From the NCBI GenBank assembly GCA_016781705.1, contig JADDPV010000074.1, positions 1 to 10,187 of the forward strand: a stretch of DNA of 10,187 nt, read 5' to 3'. Below, one piece after another: positions 6,274 through 10,187 of this stretch (its first letter is position 1; every line of letters begins with the position of its first letter). The notes under the pieces are model-generated. The model did no database searches. It was not told where the DNA came from and was given only the letters and a program-made list of their open reading frames with translations. The position numbers and the translations under genes are program-made. This DNA comes from Rubrobacter sp. Its GTDB lineage: Bacteria; Actinomycetota; Rubrobacteria; Rubrobacterales; Rubrobacteraceae.

Positions 6274-7256
6274 GGAAGATCGCCGTCTTCCGCGGGCTCT
6301 ACCTCGGCGACCTCGTGGCGGCCACCCCGGCGCTGCGAGCGCTCCGGCGTGGGCATCCGGAGGCGGAGATCTCGCTCGTCTGCCTCCCCTGGACCGCGGC
6401 CCTTACCCCCCACCTCGCGCCGTACGTTGACCGTCTGATCCCCTACCCCGGCGCCCCCGCGCTCGACGGCGAGGGCAACGAGTCCGCGCTGAAGAGCTTC
6501 ATCGAGGAGGTGCGGGCTCAGGGCTTCGACCTCGCCGTAAACTTGCACGGCCGGGGCCCGCAGTCCACCCACCTCGTCGCCTCCTTCGGCGCCCGCCGCG
6601 TGGCCGGTTTCGTCGGCGGGGCGGGCGAATACCCCACCCTGGACGTCTCCGTCGACTGGGACGCCAGGGAACACGAAGCACGCAAGCTCCTCCTCCTGGC
6701 CGAGGAGGTGGGAGGAGCCCCCGATGGCGCTCGTCCCAGCCTGAACGTCCGGGAAGAGGACCACAGGCGGGCGGGCGAGCTTCTCGGGCAGGAGGACGGG
6801 AGACCGCTTGCGCTCCTGCACCCCGGGGCCTCCGTGCCCGAGAAGTGCTGGCCCGCCGAGGGCTTCGGACGGGTGGCGCGCGGTTTGATCCGCAGGGGAT
6901 ACGGCGTCGCCGTCACCGGCTCGCAGGGGGAGCGCAGGCTCTCGCAACAGGTCTGCGGGCTCGCCCCGGGCGCCCTCGACCTCTCTGGCAAGACGGACCT
7001 CCCGACGCTGATCGGGCTCGTCGAGCGGGCGGACCTCCTGGTCTCCAACGACACCGGCCCCGCGCACCTCGCGTACGCCCTGGGGACGCCGAGCGTCACG
7101 GTCTTCGGACCATCGACGGACGTGGGGCGATGGGGGCCCCTAAACAGGGAGCGCCACGCCGTGCTCCTCGGGGATCCCATCTCGGAGGTCGGGGCGGACG
7201 CCGTGTTGCGGACCGCAGGCCGGCTGGCCGGCGGTCCGCAGAGCGTGGGGGTATGA
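6267..7256 (+). CDS. glycosyltransferase family 9 (heptosyltransferase-like), second copy
   Basis: A 329-residue family 9 GT-B enzyme, clearly different from its upstream neighbour. It begins with KIAVFRGLYLGDLVAATPAL (4-23), where GLYLGD replaces the more usual xxxxGD motif context. The donor half has ALLHPGAS (182-189), LSGKTDLPTLIGLVERAD (239-256), SNDTGPAHLAYALGTPSV (260-277) and VFGPS (279-283). It lacks the C-terminal four-cysteine cluster of the first copy. ATG 6267 overlaps the previous gene by 7 bases, with GGAGG about 12 bases upstream. Two family 9 enzymes in a row suggest two successive heptose (or one heptose and one other sugar) additions. The donor specificity is inferred from context, not from residues I can see. 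Confidence 0.87.
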   Translation: MVGKIAVFRGLYLGDLVAATPALRALRRGHPEAEISLVCLPWTAALTPHLAPYVDRLIPYPGAPALDGEGNESALKSFIEEVRAQGFDLAVNLHGRGPQSTHLVASFGARRVAGFVGGAGEYPTLDVSVDWDAREHEARKLLLLAEEVGGAPDGARPSLNVREEDHRRAGELLGQEDGRPLALLHPGASVPEKCWPAEGFGRVARGLIRRGYGVAVTGSQGERRLSQQVCGLAPGALDLSGKTDLPTLIGLVERADLLVSNDTGPAHLAYALGTPSVTVFGPSTDVGRWGPLNRERHAVLLGDPISEVGADAVLRTAGRLAGGPQSVGV

Positions 7257-7260
7257 GGAC

Positions 7261-8235
7261 ATGAACGTGCTCGTGTGGCAGATCCACGGCTCCTACCTGA
7301 ACACGCTCGTGCGGAGCTTCGCGGGCGGCCCGCACCGCTTCTACCTGCCGACAAAGCCCGACAAACCCAAGGGCTACGGCGGGCGTGGCCCGACCTTCCC
7401 GTGGTCGGACGAGACCTACGACGTGCCCGCCGAAGAGGTACGCGACCTCGACCTCGACCTGATCGTCTACCAGAGCGAGAAGAACTTTCGCGAGGACGCG
7501 CGGGAGATCCTGACCGAAGAGCAGCGGGCGCTACCGGCGATCTTTCTGGAGCACAACACCCCGCAGGGCAGGATCAACGACATGGTCCACCCCATCGACG
7601 ACCCCGGCGTCCTCCTCGTCCACGTCACCCACTTCAACGACCTTTTCTGGGACTCCGGTAGCACCCCAACGCGGGTGGTAGACCACGCCGTCGTCCCCAC
7701 GGGGGGCGGCTACACCGGCGAAAAGGAGGGGGGCGTCTCCCTTGTAAACGACCTGCCGCGCAGGCGGCGCGTCGTCGGCGGCGACGTCTTTTTGAGGGCC
7801 AGGGAGGAGGTGCCCCTCGACCTCTTCGGCTTCAACAGCCTGGAGGTAGGAGGGTTCGGAGATCTCCCGCAGGCCGAGGTCCACGAGAGGATGAAGGCCT
7901 ACCGCTTCTACTTCAACCCCATCCGCTACACGAGCCTGCCGCTCTCCGTCCTGGAGGCGATGGAGATCGGCCTCCCCGTCGTCGCCCTCGCCACCACCGA
8001 GCTCGTCTCGGTCATAAGGGACGGCGAGAACGGCATCATCGGGACGGACGTCCGCTACCTTATCGAACGCATGCGCGGCCTCCTCGACGACCCGGAGGAG
8101 GCGCGGCATCTCGGGGAGGCCGGGCGACGGACGATACGGGAGCGGTTCGGGCTGGAGCGCTTCGCGACGGACTGGGAGGCCGCCTTCGCGCAAGCCGTGG
8201 CCCTGAGAGAGGAGGCACCGTGCGCCTCGCGATGA
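7261..8235 (+). CDS. divergent family-4-like glycosyltransferase
   Basis: A 324-residue soluble protein with a GT-B fold signature mostly in its C-terminal half. The N-terminal part (1-150) is unusual, with VLVWQIHGSYLNTL (3-16), IFLEHNTPQGRINDMVHP (94-111) and VLLVHVTHFNDLFW (117-130), and looks like an acceptor domain. The donor side has YFNPIRYTSLPLSVLEAMEIGLP (217-239), where E232 occupies the second-glutamate position of the EX7E motif, while the first position is not an obvious Glu. RDGENGIIG (253-261) fits the sugar-nucleotide region. No signal peptide or membrane helix is visible. ATG 7261 follows the upstream TGA after 4 bases; GAGG lies only two bases before it, an unusually tight spacing. 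The protein is shorter than its neighbour, mainly in the donor domain. The sugar and acceptor are unknown. Confidence 0.75.
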   Translation: MNVLVWQIHGSYLNTLVRSFAGGPHRFYLPTKPDKPKGYGGRGPTFPWSDETYDVPAEEVRDLDLDLIVYQSEKNFREDAREILTEEQRALPAIFLEHNTPQGRINDMVHPIDDPGVLLVHVTHFNDLFWDSGSTPTRVVDHAVVPTGGGYTGEKEGGVSLVNDLPRRRRVVGGDVFLRAREEVPLDLFGFNSLEVGGFGDLPQAEVHERMKAYRFYFNPIRYTSLPLSVLEAMEIGLPVVALATTELVSVIRDGENGIIGTDVRYLIERMRGLLDDPEEARHLGEAGRRTIRERFGLERFATDWEAAFAQAVALREEAPCASR

Positions 8236-9458
8236 TAAGCGAACACGCGAGCCCTCTGGCTACCCTCGGCGGCGAGGATTCCGGCGGCCAGAACGTCTAC
8301 GTCGCCGAGCTCGCCCGGCGCCTCGGAACGATGGGCCACGAGGTCGACGTCTTCACCCGCCGCGACGACGCGGGGCTCCCCGAGGTCGTCCCCTTCTCCG
8401 AGGGCGTGAGGGTAGTGAACCTCGCCGCCGGGCCCACCAGGTCGGTGCCGAAGGACGAGATCTTCGGCTTTATGCCGGCCTTCCGAGACGCCTTCTACCG
8501 GTTCGCCGGGGAGGAGGCCGCCCCCTACGACCTCGTGCACGCGAACTTCTGGATGAGCGGCTGGGTGGCGTGCGAGGCGAAGAGGGACCTGGGTCTCCCG
8601 TTCGCGCAGACCTTCCACGCTCTGGGCGAGGTCAAGAAGCGCGAGCAGGGCGAGGCCGACACATCGCCCCCGGAGAGGCGGGCGGCAGAGACGAGGATCG
8701 TAGAGGAGGCCGATCGCATCCTCGCGACCTGCCCAGCCGAAGTGGAGGAGCTGACCACCCTCTACGATGCGGACCCCGCCCGGCTCTCGCTCGTGCCGTG
8801 CGGCGTGGATGGCGGGACTTTCCGTCCCGTCGACCGGCGCGAGACGCGAAGGCACCTGGGTCTCCCCGACGTCCCCACGGTCGTCTACGTGGGGAGGCTC
8901 GTCCCGCGCAAGGGCGTGGATACCCTCGTCCGGGCGTTTGCCCTCCTGCCGGATGCTTTAGGCGCCAGGCTCGTGGTCGTGGGGGGAGAGCCTGGGCCCG
9001 GTCCCTCGCCGGAGGCCGCCCGGCTCTCGGCCCTCGCCGACTCTTTGGGCGTCTCGGAGGGCGTGACGTTCGTCGGGAGCCGGCCCCAGGGGGAGCTCCG
9101 GCGATTCTACGGTGCGGCGGATGTTGCGGTCTCCGTGCCCCACTACGAGCCTTTCGGGATGACGCCCCTGGAGGCGATGGCGTGCGCCACGCCGGTGGTA
9201 GGCTCCCGGGTCGGCGGCATAAAGTGGAGCGTGGCCGACGGCGAGACGGGGTTGCTGGTCCCGCCGAGGGACCAGCAGGCGCTCTCGGAGAGCCTCGCGC
9301 GCCTACTCTCGGACGGCGCCCTGCGCGAGCGCATGGGCCGTGCCGCGCGGCGGAGGGTCGAGGATCATTTCACCTGGGAGCGCGTCGCCACCGGGGCCGA
9401 GGCCGCCTTCTTGGAGGCCGCCAACACAACCACGGGCGCGACGCAGACGGCCCGCTGA
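8220..9458 (+). CDS. glycosyltransferase family 4, MshA/sucrose-phosphate-synthase-like
   Basis: A 412-residue retaining GT-B enzyme. The acceptor domain has GGEDSGGQNVYVAELARRLG (17-36), VHANFWMSG (106-114) and FHALGEVK (132-139), all resembling MshA (mycothiol synthesis) and sucrose-phosphate synthase. The donor domain has VYVGRLVPRKGVDTL (222-236), the EX7E motif (E310 and E318, in EPFGMTPLEAMACATPVV), VGGIKWSVADGETGLLV (331-347) and VEDHFTWE (380-387). All catalytic landmarks are present, so it should be active. The start is GTG 8220, with AGGAGG four bases upstream, the strongest ribosome site inside the operon, and overlaps the previous gene by 16 bases. Its place in a heptose operon argues against a mycothiol role; it probably adds a hexose or similar sugar to the same glycan. 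The donor nucleotide is not readable. Confidence 0.88.
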   Translation: MRLAMISEHASPLATLGGEDSGGQNVYVAELARRLGTMGHEVDVFTRRDDAGLPEVVPFSEGVRVVNLAAGPTRSVPKDEIFGFMPAFRDAFYRFAGEEAAPYDLVHANFWMSGWVACEAKRDLGLPFAQTFHALGEVKKREQGEADTSPPERRAAETRIVEEADRILATCPAEVEELTTLYDADPARLSLVPCGVDGGTFRPVDRRETRRHLGLPDVPTVVYVGRLVPRKGVDTLVRAFALLPDALGARLVVVGGEPGPGPSPEAARLSALADSLGVSEGVTFVGSRPQGELRRFYGAADVAVSVPHYEPFGMTPLEAMACATPVVGSRVGGIKWSVADGETGLLVPPRDQQALSESLARLLSDGALRERMGRAARRRVEDHFTWERVATGAEAAFLEAANTTTGATQTAR

Positions 9459-9483
9459 CGGGAACCGGCGTAAGGACTAATAG

Positions 9484-9489
9484 AAGGAG
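9484..9489 (+). promoter_or_regulatory. ribosome binding site of the SDR gene
   Basis: AAGGAG lies five bases before ATG 9495, in the largest gap of the operon (9459-9494). It sets the SDR start. Unlike several upstream genes that rely on overlap, this gene has its own initiation signal. No promoter is evident in the 36-base gap. Confidence 0.6.
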
Positions 9490-9494
9490 ATCTT

Positions 9495-10187
9495 ATGCAG
9501 CAAGGCGCAAGCGACTTCGCGGGGCAGGTAGCCCTGGTCACGGGGGCGGGGAGTGGGCTCGGGGCGGTGACGGCCCGGCTGCTCGCGGAGAGCGAGGCGC
9601 GCGTCGTCCTCGCCGACCTCAACAAGGATGCGGCCGGCGAGGTAGCGGAGTCCTGCGGGGGTCGCCCCCTGTACATGGACCTGACGGACGCGGGCTCCAT
9701 CTCCGGCGGCGTCGAAGACGTGCTGGCGACGGAGGGCCGCGTCGACATCCTCGTCAACTCGGCGGGCCTCGACTTCATCCGTAGCGCCCCGGAGTTGACC
9801 CTTCAGGAATGGAACAACGTCGTCAACGTCAACCTGAGGGCGCCGTGGCTTCTCGCCAAACTCCTCATGCCCGGGATGATGGAACGGGGCTCGGGCCAGA
9901 TCCTGAACGTAGCCTCCACCGCCGCCAAGAAGGGCTGGGAGAACGCCGCCGCCTACGCATCCTCCAAGCACGGCCTCCTCGGCCTCACCCAGGTCCTCCA
10001 CTCCGAGGGGCGAACGAGCGGCGTCAGGGCGATGGCCGTCGTGCCGGGCGGGATGCGCACCAACTTCTTCGCCGCCCTCGACCCGCCTCCCCCACCGGAG
10101 AACCTCCAGCCCCCCGAGACCGTCGCGCAGAGCATCCTGTTCATGCTCTCCCAGCCTTTGGATTCCGTCATCCACGAGCTTATAGTC
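9495..10187 (+). CDS. classical short-chain dehydrogenase/reductase, cut by right window edge
   Basis: The first 231 residues of an NAD(P)-dependent oxidoreductase are visible; the frame remains open at the edge, and classical members usually end near 245-260. Landmarks: cofactor loop TGAGSGLG (16-23); LADL with D41 at the end of the second strand, which usually favours NAD(H) over NADP(H); NSAG (88-91) in place of NNAG; N113 in VNVNL; catalytic S141, Y154 and K158 (YASSK); and VPGGMRT (183-189). All tetrad residues are present. ATG 9495 has AAGGAG five bases upstream. It follows the family 4 glycosyltransferase after 36 bases without a terminator, so it is probably cotranscribed. It is not HldD, which is an extended SDR. 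It may reduce or oxidise a sugar or nucleotide sugar for the same glycan, but the substrate is unknown. Confidence 0.9.
   Translation, partial: MQQGASDFAGQVALVTGAGSGLGAVTARLLAESEARVVLADLNKDAAGEVAESCGGRPLYMDLTDAGSISGGVEDVLATEGRVDILVNSAGLDFIRSAPELTLQEWNNVVNVNLRAPWLLAKLLMPGMMERGSGQILNVASTAAKKGWENAAAYASSKHGLLGLTQVLHSEGRTSGVRAMAVVPGGMRTNFFAALDPPPPPENLQPPETVAQSILFMLSQPLDSVIHELIV

Noticed and set aside
9495..10187. HldD heptose epimerase or another extended SDR
   Set aside because: The cofactor loop is TGAGSGLG with a YASSK active site at residue 154, typical of classical SDRs, not the TGGAGFIG type of extended SDRs.
1..10187. CRISPR arrays, tRNA or rRNA genes, insertion sequences, attachment sites
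   Set aside because: No regularly spaced repeats, tRNA-like cloverleaf or terminal inverted repeats with a transposase were seen in reading the window.

Overview
This is a GC-rich bacterial window with strong G/C preference at third codon positions, short or overlapping gene junctions, and GTG and TTG starts alongside ATG. The codon style and gene content would fit a deep-branching GC-rich actinobacterium such as Rubrobacter. That assignment rests on style alone: no rRNA or marker gene is present, so it is a weak inference.

Layout. The minus strand (about 88-2057) holds a two-gene unit. A small helical-protein gene that looks frameshifted (1705-2057) is followed by an ABC1/UbiB-family atypical kinase (88-1656). 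A 480-base divergent intergenic region (2058-2537) separates it from the plus strand. This gap contains an AT-rich patch, a perfect 16-base palindrome next to a possible -35 element, and two sets of GC-rich hairpins just before the plus-strand operon. From 2538 to the right edge the plus strand carries one tightly packed run of seven genes: a GmhA-GmhB fusion (sedoheptulose-7-phosphate isomerase plus heptose bisphosphate phosphatase), a HldE-type heptose kinase/nucleotidyltransferase, two family-9 (heptosyltransferase-like) glycosyltransferases, two family-4-like glycosyltransferases, and a classical short-chain dehydrogenase cut by the window edge. Four of the six internal junctions overlap (1, 3, 7 and 16 bases), one has a 4-base gap, and the last a 36-base gap. 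This points to a single translationally coupled transcript.

How the genes fit together. GmhA converts sedoheptulose 7-phosphate to D-glycero-D-manno-heptose 7-phosphate, the HldE kinase domain makes the 1,7-bisphosphate, GmhB removes the 7-phosphate, and the HldE C-terminal domain would load the sugar onto a nucleotide. The four glycosyltransferases would then build a heptose-containing glycan. The window holds no HldD-type epimerase, lipid A gene, flippase or polymerase, so the acceptor is unknown. If the host lacks an LPS outer membrane, the product would be a non-LPS heptose glycan such as a cell-wall polymer, glycolipid or glycoprotein. The main oddities are the isomerase-phosphatase fusion, degraded signature motifs in the HldE nucleotidyltransferase domain, a divergent fifth gene, and the structured leader upstream of the operon.
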